64,000 nucleotides of DNA, taken from contig CALZYE010000003.1 of assembly GCA_945830395.1 (NCBI GenBank), positions 1 through 64,000 of the forward strand, read 5' to 3'. This document shows positions 34,340 to 43,164 of this stretch, in pieces. The number at the start of each line of letters is the position of its first letter. Within the stretch, counting starts at the first letter, position 1. Origin of the DNA: an uncultured Clostridia bacterium. Lineage in GTDB: Bacteria; Bacillota; Clostridia; Peptostreptococcales; Anaerovoracaceae. Under the pieces are notes generated by a model that saw only the letters and a list, made by a program, of their open reading frames with translations, ran no database searches and was not told the origin of the DNA. The position numbers and the translations under genes were made by a program.

Positions 34340-36544
34340 ATGGAGACAAGGACTAAATTTATAAACGAAATACAGAAATACAAAGATTATGACACCGATT
34401 TAATCGGACGAGCTTATGATAAGGCGAAGCTGCTCCATGAGGGGCAGCTTCGTAAAAGCGGAGAGCCTTATCTCATTCATCCGATTGCAGTGGCTATCAT
34501 CCTTGCTCAGCTGGGAATGGATGATGAAACGCTGATCGGTGGTCTTTTGCATGATGTAGTTGAAGATACGGAATATACCAGAGAGATGCTCGTTGAAGAT
34601 TTCGGTGAAGAAGTAGCGCTTTTGGTGGACGGTGTAACTAAGCTTGGAACACTTAAGTATGACAGCAAAGAAATGGCACAGGCTGAAACCCTAAGAAAGA
34701 TGTTTTTGGCTATGTCAAAGGACATAAGAGTTCTAATCATCAAGCTTGCCGACAGACTGCACAACATGAGAACTCTCGGCTATATGCGGCCTGAAAAAAT
34801 TGTGGAAAAATCAAAGGAGACGCTGGAAATATACGCACCTCTTGCCAGCAGATTGGGTATATTTACCATTAAGTTCGAACTTGAAGATATAGCCCTTAAA
34901 TACCTGCACCCCGAAGAGTATAATTCTCTTCAAAAAGAGGTTACTGCGAAAAAAGTTCAAAGAGAAATTTTTATCAGTGATGTTATAAGTGAAATAAGAG
35001 AATCTTTAGAAGCTTTAAATATGCACTTTGATATTTCCGGAAGATCGAAACATCTTTACAGTGTATATAAAAAGATGATTTTACAGCATAAGCAGCTGGA
35101 TGAGATATTTGATTTGACTGCGGTTAGAATAATTGTTGAAAATGTCAGAGACTGCTATGCGGTATTAGGGCAAGTTCATACGATGTGGAAACCCATACCC
35201 GGGAGATTCAAGGACTATATTGCGATGCCCAAGCCTAACATGTATCAATCCCTTCATACCACGGTTTTAGGAGACAACGGAGAGCCTTTTGAAATTCAGA
35301 TAAGAACATACGAAATGCACAGAGTCGCAGAGTTTGGAATTGCCGCCCATTGGAAATACAAGGAAGGGCGTTCGGACGGAAGGCAAAACAATGAAGAACT
35401 GAAACTGGCTTGGCTCAGACAAACCTTAGAATGGCAAAAAGATTTAGAAGATCCGAGAGAATTCATGGAAACGCTGAAAATGGATTTGTTTGCTTCACAG
35501 GTTTTTGTATTCACTCCAAAGGGGGAAGTAATTGACTTGCCGGCAGAATCCACGCCTCTTGATTTTGCATTTAAAATTCATACGGATGTGGGGTGCCACT
35601 GTGTCGGAGCAAAGGTAAACGGCAAGATGGTCACCATAGATCATACATTAAACAACGGTGACATTGTAGAAATTGTCACATCCTCAAACTCTTCAGGACC
35701 AAGTGTAGACTGGCTTAAAATAGCTAAAAGTTCATCTGCAAGAAATAAAATCAGGCAATGGCTAAAGCGCCAAAATAAAGGTGATGATATAGCCAAGGGA
35801 AAAGAAGCTTTAGATAAGTACATAAGGAAAAAAGGGTATGACCCTCAGCTTGTTGCAAAATCAAAGTTTTTAACTGCAGCAATGAAAGAAGCCAAGTTCA
35901 ACAGTATGGATGAGGCCTATACACAAATCTCTCAAGGCGGAACGACTTTAAGTAAGTACGCCAATGCTCTGTTTGAACTTTATAACAATGAACAGAGAGA
36001 AGAACAGAAGAGATTGGAAAAAAAGGAAGAAGAGCTTATAAACGAATCTCCAAAGAGCATACGAGACGATAAGAAAATCAGAAATAATCCCGGAATTATG
36101 GTGGAGGGAAAGAGCAACAGCAAGTTGATGATAAGGACTGCAAGATGCTGCAATCCTGTGCCTGGAGATGAGATAGTAGGCTATATTACAAAGGGACGGG
36201 GGATTTCAGTCCATCGCAAAGACTGTTCCAACATGCTATCTCTTCCCGAACATGAAAGAGCCAGATTCATAGATGTTGAATGGGAAGATTTAACGGACGG
36301 AAAATCATATGCTGCAGATATTTGCATAATCTGCGCTGACAGAAGAGGAATTTTTTCAGATATTTCAAGAGCCTGTGAGGATCAGGATGTCAGAATAGAA
36401 GCCGTAAATGCAAAGAGTAACAAAGATGAAACACTAAATATAATACTGACTTTGATGCTGGTGAGTACGCAGCAAATGCAGAAAATTCAACGAACTCTCA
36501 GAAATGTGTCAGGGGTAATAAGCGTATACAGGGCAAAGTCGTAA
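34340..36544 (+). CDS. relA: bifunctional (p)ppGpp synthetase/hydrolase (Rel)
   Basis: 734 residues. HD hydrolase domain with HPIAVA and LLHDVVEDT; synthetase domain with RFKDYIAMPKPNMYQSLHTTV; TGS domain (VFTPKGEVIDLPAESTPLDFAFKIHTDVG); a helical and zinc-finger-like region (ARCCNPVPGDEIVGYITKG); and a C-terminal ACT domain (about 660-734). This is the single long Rel enzyme of Firmicutes that makes and breaks the starvation alarmone. ATG 34340 has CGGAG nine bases upstream; an in-frame TTG at 34316 has none. Confidence 0.96.
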   Translation: METRTKFINEIQKYKDYDTDLIGRAYDKAKLLHEGQLRKSGEPYLIHPIAVAIILAQLGMDDETLIGGLLHDVVEDTEYTREMLVEDFGEEVALLVDGVTKLGTLKYDSKEMAQAETLRKMFLAMSKDIRVLIIKLADRLHNMRTLGYMRPEKIVEKSKETLEIYAPLASRLGIFTIKFELEDIALKYLHPEEYNSLQKEVTAKKVQREIFISDVISEIRESLEALNMHFDISGRSKHLYSVYKKMILQHKQLDEIFDLTAVRIIVENVRDCYAVLGQVHTMWKPIPGRFKDYIAMPKPNMYQSLHTTVLGDNGEPFEIQIRTYEMHRVAEFGIAAHWKYKEGRSDGRQNNEELKLAWLRQTLEWQKDLEDPREFMETLKMDLFASQVFVFTPKGEVIDLPAESTPLDFAFKIHTDVGCHCVGAKVNGKMVTIDHTLNNGDIVEIVTSSNSSGPSVDWLKIAKSSSARNKIRQWLKRQNKGDDIAKGKEALDKYIRKKGYDPQLVAKSKFLTAAMKEAKFNSMDEAYTQISQGGTTLSKYANALFELYNNEQREEQKRLEKKEEELINESPKSIRDDKKIRNNPGIMVEGKSNSKLMIRTARCCNPVPGDEIVGYITKGRGISVHRKDCSNMLSLPEHERARFIDVEWEDLTDGKSYAADICIICADRRGIFSDISRACEDQDVRIEAVNAKSNKDETLNIILTLMLVSTQQMQKIQRTLRNVSGVISVYRAKS

Positions 36545-36568
36545 GTAGAATTGAATTTTGGAGGATAA

Positions 36569-37195
36569 ATGAAAGTAGAAATATTCCCGACAGGACCTAT
36601 AATGGTGAATACATATCTTGTTTATGATGATAACAATAATGCTTTTATAGTAGACCCGGGCGGTGCAAGCAGAAGCTTGATACAAACCATAGAGAGCAAG
36701 GGTTTAAACCCTCAATACATTGTGTTAACCCACGGGCATGGCGATCACATTGGAGGAATAGATGATTTTCTTGATATTTATCCTAATATCAAGGTAGTGG
36801 CTCCTGAAAAAGAAAAAGAACTTCTTTCAGACGGAAAGCTCAATTCTTCCCTGGAATTGTACGGAAGAGAAATTATAGTTAAACCTGATGTTTGGGTACG
36901 GGATTGTGACCATATCGAAATCGGCGATATGGAGCTGGTTTTTATAGAAACTCCGGGACATACAGAAGGAGGAGTCTGTATTAAATGCGGAAACTGTTTG
37001 TTCAGTGGAGATACATTGTTTAGAGAATCCATAGGAAGAACGGATCTTTACGGTGGAAGCTATAGAGAGATTTTAAAATCCATAAAGGAAAAAATTTATA
37101 CCCTGCCCGATGACACTGCAGTTTATCCCGGACATATGGGAACTACTACGGTAGGTCACGAGAAAAAGAGGAATCCTTTTGTTAGAGAATATTAA
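36569..37195 (+). CDS. metallo-beta-lactamase-fold hydrolase (glyoxalase II-like)
   Basis: 208 residues. THGHGDHIGG is the metal motif, with further ligands in ETPGHTEGG, LFSGDTLF and YPGHMG. The short form without a C-terminal extension is common in Firmicutes (YqgX-like); thioester hydrolysis is likely but the substrate is not known. GGAGG precedes the ATG. The hemZ start overlaps its 3' end by 17 bases. The relA to MBL to hemZ to hisS order is conserved in Clostridia. Confidence 0.88.
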   Translation: MKVEIFPTGPIMVNTYLVYDDNNNAFIVDPGGASRSLIQTIESKGLNPQYIVLTHGHGDHIGGIDDFLDIYPNIKVVAPEKEKELLSDGKLNSSLELYGREIIVKPDVWVRDCDHIEIGDMELVFIETPGHTEGGVCIKCGNCLFSGDTLFRESIGRTDLYGGSYREILKSIKEKIYTLPDDTAVYPGHMGTTTVGHEKKRNPFVREY

Positions 37196-38549
37196 AATAA
37201 AGATTCATGGTTTCAGCAATACTGCAATTTTAAAAGATCTTATAGACGAATTTATTTCCCCGGATCAATATGAAATATGGGAAGATGACGGTTTTCTATA
37301 CGACGACTGTATTCATATCAATAAAAAAATATCTAAGGACAAGGATGAGATAAAAAGAGAAATATTTACAAAGCTTGAGAGTATAACCGGTGTAAGACCG
37401 GGGTGGGGAATTTTGACAGGAGTAAGACCTGTAAAATTGGCAGGAGAGCTGCTTCAGAAGTTCGGCGACGAAAAATTGGTACGCTCCGTATTTATTGATG
37501 AATATTATTTGTCCGAAGAAAAGACGGATCTGATCATCGATACTTATAAAAGACAGAACAGCATGTGCGGTAAACCTGCTGAAAACTCCGCAGGAGTATA
37601 CATCGGAATTCCTTTTTGTCCCACCAGATGCATATATTGTTCGTTTGCATCCAATCAGGTGGGCGATGATGAAATACAAAAATATATTCCTGCCTTACTC
37701 TGTGAAATAGAATATGTGGGAAAGGGAATAAAAGAAAACGGGCTTGAAGTGGAATCTCTTTATATAGGAGGCGGCACTCCAACGACTTTGACGCCAAATC
37801 AGCTGAGAGAGATTATAAGCGCAGCAAAAAAATCCTTTAATTTTTCAAAGATTAAAGAGTTTACCGTGGAAGCGGGAAGACCGGATACCATAACAGAGGA
37901 AAAACTGGATGTTTTATTAGAAGAAGGAGTGAGAAGAATAAGTATAAACCCGCAGTCCATGAAACAGAAAACATTGGATTTAATAGGACGGGCACATAGC
38001 CCGCAGGATATTCGCAATGCTTTCGGTATGGCAAATTCAAAAGGCTTTGAAATAATAAACGCAGACCTTATTGCAGGACTTCCGGAAGAAGATATGTCAG
38101 ATTTCATAAAGACTCTTAATGAGGTTATAGAAATGGGAGCAAACAATATAACCATTCATACTTTAGCCGTAAAGAGAGCATCTAAACTAAAAAATATAGA
38201 TAATAACTATCACTACACCGTTGCGGAAACTGTTTCCGAGATGCTGGAAGCAGGCAGAAAGATTTTGCTAAGAGAAGGATTTGTCCCTTATTACCTGTAT
38301 AGACAGAAACATATGGCAGGTTCCTTTGAAAATACAGGTTACTGTAAAGGAAGAACCCAAGGACTGTATAATATAAGAATAATGGACGAGCATCAGAGCA
38401 TTATTGCTTTGGGAGCGGGAGGAATCACAAAAAGATATTATCCTGAGACCGACAAACTTGTTCGTATTCCGAATGTAACTAATTATAAAGAGTATATTAA
38501 TCGTATTGATGAAATGTGTGCTCGAAAAGAAAAGAATTTATGGAGGTAG
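37179..38549 (+). CDS. hemZ: HemZ-like radical SAM protein (coproporphyrinogen dehydrogenase family)
   Basis: 456 residues. After a 135-residue N-terminal domain containing GVRPGWGILTGVRPVKL, the radical SAM cluster motif is at Cys147-Cys151-Cys154 (CPTRCIYCSF), followed by YIGGGTPTTL. This is the HemZ subfamily (B. subtilis YhaV), distinct from HemN/HemW; the true reaction in organisms without a full haem pathway is unclear. The start is TTG 37179 with AGAGG upstream, inside the previous gene. hisS follows after 3 bases. Confidence 0.9.
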   Translation: MLENIKIKIHGFSNTAILKDLIDEFISPDQYEIWEDDGFLYDDCIHINKKISKDKDEIKREIFTKLESITGVRPGWGILTGVRPVKLAGELLQKFGDEKLVRSVFIDEYYLSEEKTDLIIDTYKRQNSMCGKPAENSAGVYIGIPFCPTRCIYCSFASNQVGDDEIQKYIPALLCEIEYVGKGIKENGLEVESLYIGGGTPTTLTPNQLREIISAAKKSFNFSKIKEFTVEAGRPDTITEEKLDVLLEEGVRRISINPQSMKQKTLDLIGRAHSPQDIRNAFGMANSKGFEIINADLIAGLPEEDMSDFIKTLNEVIEMGANNITIHTLAVKRASKLKNIDNNYHYTVAETVSEMLEAGRKILLREGFVPYYLYRQKHMAGSFENTGYCKGRTQGLYNIRIMDEHQSIIALGAGGITKRYYPETDKLVRIPNVTNYKEYINRIDEMCARKEKNLWR

Positions 38550-38552
38550 AAA

Positions 38553-39809
38553 ATGTTAACAAATGCACCAAAAGGCACAAAAGATGTATTACCTGATCAG
38601 GTCTATCGCTGGCATTATGTTGAAAAGAAGTTTGATGACATATGCAAACGCTATGGATATAAAGAAATAAGAACTCCAATATTTGAGCATACAGAGTTAA
38701 TAAATAGGGGTGTTGGAGATACAACAGATATAGTCCAGAAGGAAATGTACACCTTTAATGACCACGGCGGAAGAAGTCTTACCCTTAGACCTGAGGGAAC
38801 CTCTCCTGCAGTAAGGGCATTCGTTGAACACAGGATGTATGCAGAAGTACAGCCCACTAAACTTTACTACGATGCGGCTTGTTTCAGATATGAAAAACCC
38901 CAGTCAGGCAGACTGCGCCAGTTCCACCAGCTGGGAGTTGAAATCTTCGGAACACCCAATATGATGGCTGATGCGGATGTTATCTGTTTAGGCCATGATT
39001 TTCTTGAAGAAATGGGAATTAAAGATGTTGTCTTGGAGATAAACAGCGTGGGATGCCCGACATGCAGAGCCATATACAGAAAAGCGCTGCAGGATTTCTT
39101 GAAACCGCACTATGAAGCACTTTGCGATACTTGCAAGGGTCGATATGACAGAAATCCTATGAGAATCTTAGACTGCAAATCTCCGGAGGACCAGAAAATA
39201 GTAAAAGATGCCCCTGAGATGCTGGACTATCTTTGTGATGACTGTGCAAGCTCCTTTGAGGAGGTCAAAAATCACTTGGATGCAATGGGACTGGAATACA
39301 AGGTTAACCCGAGAATAGTCAGAGGTCTTGACTACTACACAAAGACGGCTTTTGAATTTGTCTCAAATAAGATAGGTGCCCAGGGAACCGTATGCGGAGG
39401 AGGAAGATATGATAATCTCTGTCAGGAAATAGGCGGGCCTCCGATTCCGGGAGTCGGATTCGGTCTGGGAAAGGAAAGGCTTTTGATGCTTATGGAAGCC
39501 AATGAAGTAGAAGCTCCTGAGGAAGACCCTTCCGATGTGTTTATCGTTACAATGGGGGATAACGCAAAAACAAAGGGATTGGAACTTTTAAGAGAACTTC
39601 ACAAAAAGGGAATTTCTGCCCAAATGGACACACTTTCCAGAAATGTTAAAGGACAGTTCAAATACGCAGCGAGACTTAACGCAAGAAAGACTATTGTAAT
39701 AGGCGATGAAGAGCTTGAAAAAGGTGTTGTGCAGATAAAAGACATGGATAAACATCAGCAGCAGGAAGTTGCCTTTGCGGATATCTTTGAGACGATAAAA
39801 AAAGCTTAA
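38553..39809 (+). CDS. hisS: histidyl-tRNA synthetase
   Basis: 418 residues. Class II motifs: motif 2 (ACFRYEKPQSGRLRQFHQLGVE), the histidine A motif in RGLDYYTKTAFEF, and motif 3 (GFGLGKERLLM). Seven cysteines cluster between residues 168 and 231 (CPTC, CDTC, C208, CDDC), a zinc-like arrangement seen in clostridial HisRS but absent from E. coli. The C-terminal anticodon-binding domain is complete. There is no T-box leader: only three bases separate it from hemZ, and aspS starts 22 bases after it. Confidence 0.97.
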   Translation: MLTNAPKGTKDVLPDQVYRWHYVEKKFDDICKRYGYKEIRTPIFEHTELINRGVGDTTDIVQKEMYTFNDHGGRSLTLRPEGTSPAVRAFVEHRMYAEVQPTKLYYDAACFRYEKPQSGRLRQFHQLGVEIFGTPNMMADADVICLGHDFLEEMGIKDVVLEINSVGCPTCRAIYRKALQDFLKPHYEALCDTCKGRYDRNPMRILDCKSPEDQKIVKDAPEMLDYLCDDCASSFEEVKNHLDAMGLEYKVNPRIVRGLDYYTKTAFEFVSNKIGAQGTVCGGGRYDNLCQEIGGPPIPGVGFGLGKERLLMLMEANEVEAPEEDPSDVFIVTMGDNAKTKGLELLRELHKKGISAQMDTLSRNVKGQFKYAARLNARKTIVIGDEELEKGVVQIKDMDKHQQQEVAFADIFETIKKA

Positions 39810-39831
39810 TAAATTAAGGGAGTTAGATTTA

Positions 39832-41604
39832 ATGTCAGAACTATTTAAAAGAACCCACATGTGTGGTACTTTGAATTTGGAAAATATTGGAGAAAATGTT
39901 GTACTGAACGGATGGGTAGCAAAACAGAGAAGGCTTGGCGGGCTGATTTTCGTTGACTTAAGAGACAAAACGGGAATCATACAAATTGCCTTTGACGACA
40001 GTACACCGAGAGAAGTTTTCAACTTGGCACAAAACCTTCGCGGAGAATTTGTAATCGGTATAAAAGGTGAGGTGAAGGAAAGAAGCGCAAAGAACGATGA
40101 TTTAAAAACCGGAGCAATTGAAATTGCCGCAAGAGATCTCACAATCTATTCAAAGGCGGAAACACCTCCTATTTACATAAAAGACGATGATAATGTCGAA
40201 GATAATCTTAGACTGAAATACAGATACTTGGATCTTAGAAAAGTCAAAATGCAAAGGAATCTGACTTTCAGACACAAGATTACAAAGCTAACGAGAGATT
40301 ATTTTGACGAACATGGATTCACAGATGTGGAAACTCCCGTTCTGGTTAGATCTACCCCTGAGGGCGCAAGAGACTACCTTGTTCCAAGCAGAGTGGATAC
40401 GGGAAAGTTTTATGCTCTTCCCCAGTCACCGCAGCTTTTCAAACAGCTTCTGATGGTGGGTGGAACCGACAGATATATTCAAATCGCAAAATGTTTCAGA
40501 GATGAAGACCTTCGCGCAGACAGACAACCTGAATTTACTCAGATAGATATGGAAATGTCTTTCGTTGATGTAGATGATGTCTTAGAAATCCAGGAAGGAT
40601 ATCTTAAACGCTTGTTTAAGGAACTGATGAATATTGAAATTTCATTGCCTTTACCGAGACTTTCGTGGAAAGAAGCCATGGAGAGATTCGGTTCAGACAA
40701 ACCCGATACAAGGTTTGGCTTTGAGTTACATCTTTTAAACGATGTTTCTTCAGTCGCAGGCACCGATTTTATGGTGTTTAAAAATGCAATGGATAACGGT
40801 GGAGATGTAAGAGGTATATGTATAGACGGAGGCTCCAAAGAGTTTTCAAGAAAAGACATAGACAAATTTATTGAAGCCGCCAAGGATTACGGTGCGAAGG
40901 GTCTTGTTTGGATTAGAGTTGAAGAAGGAGAACTCAAATCGTCGGTAAATAAATTTTTCAGCCAAGAACAGCTGAGGGAAATTGCCTCTGAGTTCAACGC
41001 AAAGGCAGGGGATCTTATTCTAATTGCGGCAGATAAGGCGAAGGTTGTGTTTGATTCATTAGGATTTTTACGAAGACACATAGCGGGAAAACTTGGCTTG
41101 CTTGACAGTAACAAATTCAATCTCCTTTGGGTTACGGAATTTCCCATGTTTGAAAAAGATGATGAAACCGGATGCGTAAAGGCTGTACACCATCCCTTCA
41201 CACATCCTATGGAGGAAGATATTCACCTGCTTGAAACCGATCCCCTTTCAGTCAAAGCGGACGCATACGATATAATCATTAACGGTGTTGAACTTGGCGG
41301 AGGCAGTATCCGTATACACGATAGAGATCTGCAGAGCAAAATGTTTGACATTCTCGGCATTTCAAAGGAAGAAAGTGAACTGAAATTCGGATTTCTTCTT
41401 GAGGCTTTCAAATACGGAGTTCCTCCCCACGGCGGACTGGCATACGGACTTGACAGAATGGTAATGCTTCTTACAGGTGAACCCAGCATCAGAGAGGTTA
41501 TGGCATTTCCTAAAAACCAAAATGCGCAGTGCATGGTCAGCGAGGCACCTAATGTTGTTGATGAAAGCCAGTTGGAGGAACTTGAGCTTAATATCAGAAA
41601 GTAA
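39832..41604 (+). CDS. aspS: aspartyl-tRNA synthetase
   Basis: 590 residues, the bacterial type with N-terminal OB-fold anticodon domain (VVLNGWVAKQRRLGGLIFVDLRD), class II core (ETPVLVRSTPEGARDYLVPSR, FRDEDLRADRQPEFTQIDME) and the inserted GAD domain. The final motif 3 is GLAYGLDRMVMLL. Whether it also charges tRNA-Asn cannot be read from sequence here. It follows hisS, a common Firmicute pair. Confidence 0.97.
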   Translation: MSELFKRTHMCGTLNLENIGENVVLNGWVAKQRRLGGLIFVDLRDKTGIIQIAFDDSTPREVFNLAQNLRGEFVIGIKGEVKERSAKNDDLKTGAIEIAARDLTIYSKAETPPIYIKDDDNVEDNLRLKYRYLDLRKVKMQRNLTFRHKITKLTRDYFDEHGFTDVETPVLVRSTPEGARDYLVPSRVDTGKFYALPQSPQLFKQLLMVGGTDRYIQIAKCFRDEDLRADRQPEFTQIDMEMSFVDVDDVLEIQEGYLKRLFKELMNIEISLPLPRLSWKEAMERFGSDKPDTRFGFELHLLNDVSSVAGTDFMVFKNAMDNGGDVRGICIDGGSKEFSRKDIDKFIEAAKDYGAKGLVWIRVEEGELKSSVNKFFSQEQLREIASEFNAKAGDLILIAADKAKVVFDSLGFLRRHIAGKLGLLDSNKFNLLWVTEFPMFEKDDETGCVKAVHHPFTHPMEEDIHLLETDPLSVKADAYDIIINGVELGGGSIRIHDRDLQSKMFDILGISKEESELKFGFLLEAFKYGVPPHGGLAYGLDRMVMLLTGEPSIREVMAFPKNQNAQCMVSEAPNVVDESQLEELELNIRK

Positions 41605-41615
41605 AAATATTTATC

Positions 41616-42218
41616 ATGGAGAACATAGGCATATTAGGTGGAACTTTTGATCCGTTTCACTTGGGACATTTATCTGTGCTTGAGGCAGCCGTTGAAGAAG
41701 CTTGCTGCGACAGAATTATCTTACTTCCGGCAAAGGTGAGTCCTTTTAAAATTGAAAGAAGAATTACAGAGGACATACACAGAGTGGCCATGTTGTCTTG
41801 CGTGGCAAAGATGTACGATAATGTGGAAGTTTCTACTATCGAAATAGACGGTCCGGAAATTTCATACACCTACAACACGATGAAAGAAATTCAGAGAAAA
41901 AAACCGCCGGATAAGCTGCACTTCATTATGGGCAGCGACTCTCTTCTCACTTTAGAATCATGGTATAAAGGCCGTGAGCTTCTCAAGGAATTTTCTTTTA
42001 TTCTGGCACCGAGACCGGGATATAATTATAGTGAGACAAAAAAAACAAAGATGTACCTTGAAAAAAAATACGGTACAGAGATAAAAGTCCTAAATAATAA
42101 ATTGAGAAACATATCATCTACAGAGATTAAAGATGCTATTAAATGCGGAAAGGAAATAAATCACTTGGTGCCCACTGAAGTGGCGGTTTATATAAATGAA
42201 CACAGATTGTATTTATAA
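41616..42218 (+). CDS. nadD: nicotinate-nucleotide adenylyltransferase
   Basis: 200 residues. GGTFDPFHLGHL near the N-terminus is the nucleotidyltransferase motif and the C-terminal RNISSTEIKDAI corresponds to the ISST signature. It makes nicotinate adenine dinucleotide in NAD synthesis. Its 3' end overlaps yqeK by 23 bases. With yqeK and rsfS it forms the conserved nadD-yqeK-rsfS cluster. Confidence 0.96.
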   Translation: MENIGILGGTFDPFHLGHLSVLEAAVEEACCDRIILLPAKVSPFKIERRITEDIHRVAMLSCVAKMYDNVEVSTIEIDGPEISYTYNTMKEIQRKKPPDKLHFIMGSDSLLTLESWYKGRELLKEFSFILAPRPGYNYSETKKTKMYLEKKYGTEIKVLNNKLRNISSTEIKDAIKCGKEINHLVPTEVAVYINEHRLYL

Positions 42219-42774
42219 ATTTTTAAGAGAAAATTTGCCGGAAAAAAGGCTGAAACATATTGAGGGAGTAAAAAAAACCGCTGTATATTTAGCTGAAAAA
42301 TATGGTGAAGATTCGCAAAAAGCCGAATTAGCCGCTTTATTTCACGATATGTACAGAAAACTTTCAGATGAAGATATAGACTTATATATAAAAAAGTTTA
42401 ATCTGGATGAGCATAGGTATAAAAACAATACTAATCTAATCCATAGTAAGGTGGCTGCGGGAAATATGGAGGCATTATATGGAATGGAGGATGAGGATTT
42501 GATAAATTCTGTAAGCTTCCATACCACAGGGAGAGCGGGAATGTCAAATCTTGAGAAAATAATATTTATAGCAGATGCTATAGAACCTTCAAGGGAATAT
42601 CCTGCAGTAAATATTTTGAGAAAACTGGCAGATGAGGATTTAGACTGTGCATGTCTTAAAATACTTGAATCTACCATAAGATACTTAAATAAAAAAGGAA
42701 TTGAAATAGATAAAGATACTTTGGAAGCCCGAGAATATTTTAAAAAGATAACGGAGATAAAAAATGGAAAATAA
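42196..42774 (+). CDS. yqeK: YqeK-type HD-domain hydrolase (Ap4A hydrolase family)
   Basis: 192 residues. HIEGVKKTA and LFHDMYRK supply the HD metal site, with SFHTTGRAGM and KIIFIADAIEPSR further on, the YqeK signature. Family members cleave diadenosine tetraphosphate symmetrically. It overlaps nadD by 23 bases and rsfS by 11, so the three are translationally coupled. Confidence 0.93.
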   Translation: MNTDCIYKFLRENLPEKRLKHIEGVKKTAVYLAEKYGEDSQKAELAALFHDMYRKLSDEDIDLYIKKFNLDEHRYKNNTNLIHSKVAAGNMEALYGMEDEDLINSVSFHTTGRAGMSNLEKIIFIADAIEPSREYPAVNILRKLADEDLDCACLKILESTIRYLNKKGIEIDKDTLEAREYFKKITEIKNGK

Positions 42775-43111
42775 AGAACTTGCTTTATTGGCAGCTAAAG
42801 CCATAGACAGTAAAAAAGGTATTGATATAAAAGTCATAGATATTGCGGCAAAATCATCTTTTGCAGACTATCTGATAGTTGCCGGCGGTTCAAACGACAG
42901 ACAGGTGGGATCAATTGCAGATGCAGTTGAAGATGAATATGAAAAAATAGGAATAACTCCAAGAAGCATTGCAGGTAAAAATAATTCCGGATGGATTTTG
43001 ATGGATTACGGTGACATTGTGGTTAATATATTTAACCCTGAGCTTCGCAGCAGATATAATCTTGAAAATGTTTGGGGAGATTGCGAGATTACAGATTATA
43101 CAGGAGCATAA
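42764..43111 (+). CDS. rsfS: ribosome silencing factor RsfS
   Basis: 115 residues. The pattern [26 protein letters not shown] and [15 protein letters not shown] is the RsfS (YbeB/DUF143) family. It binds ribosomal protein L14 and blocks subunit joining in starvation. leuS follows after a 53-base gap. Confidence 0.95.
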   Translation: MENKELALLAAKAIDSKKGIDIKVIDIAAKSSFADYLIVAGGSNDRQVGSIADAVEDEYEKIGITPRSIAGKNNSGWILMDYGDIVVNIFNPELRSRYNLENVWGDCEITDYTGA

Positions 43112-43164
43112 AAGCCTTTAGCCGGATATATGTACAAATCGATGAGGAGAAAAAAAGGAGAAAA

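Noticed and set aside
43112-43164. Possible T-box or other leader before leuS
   Set aside because: The gap is only 53 bases, with no T-box core sequence or terminator; hisS and aspS also lack room for one.
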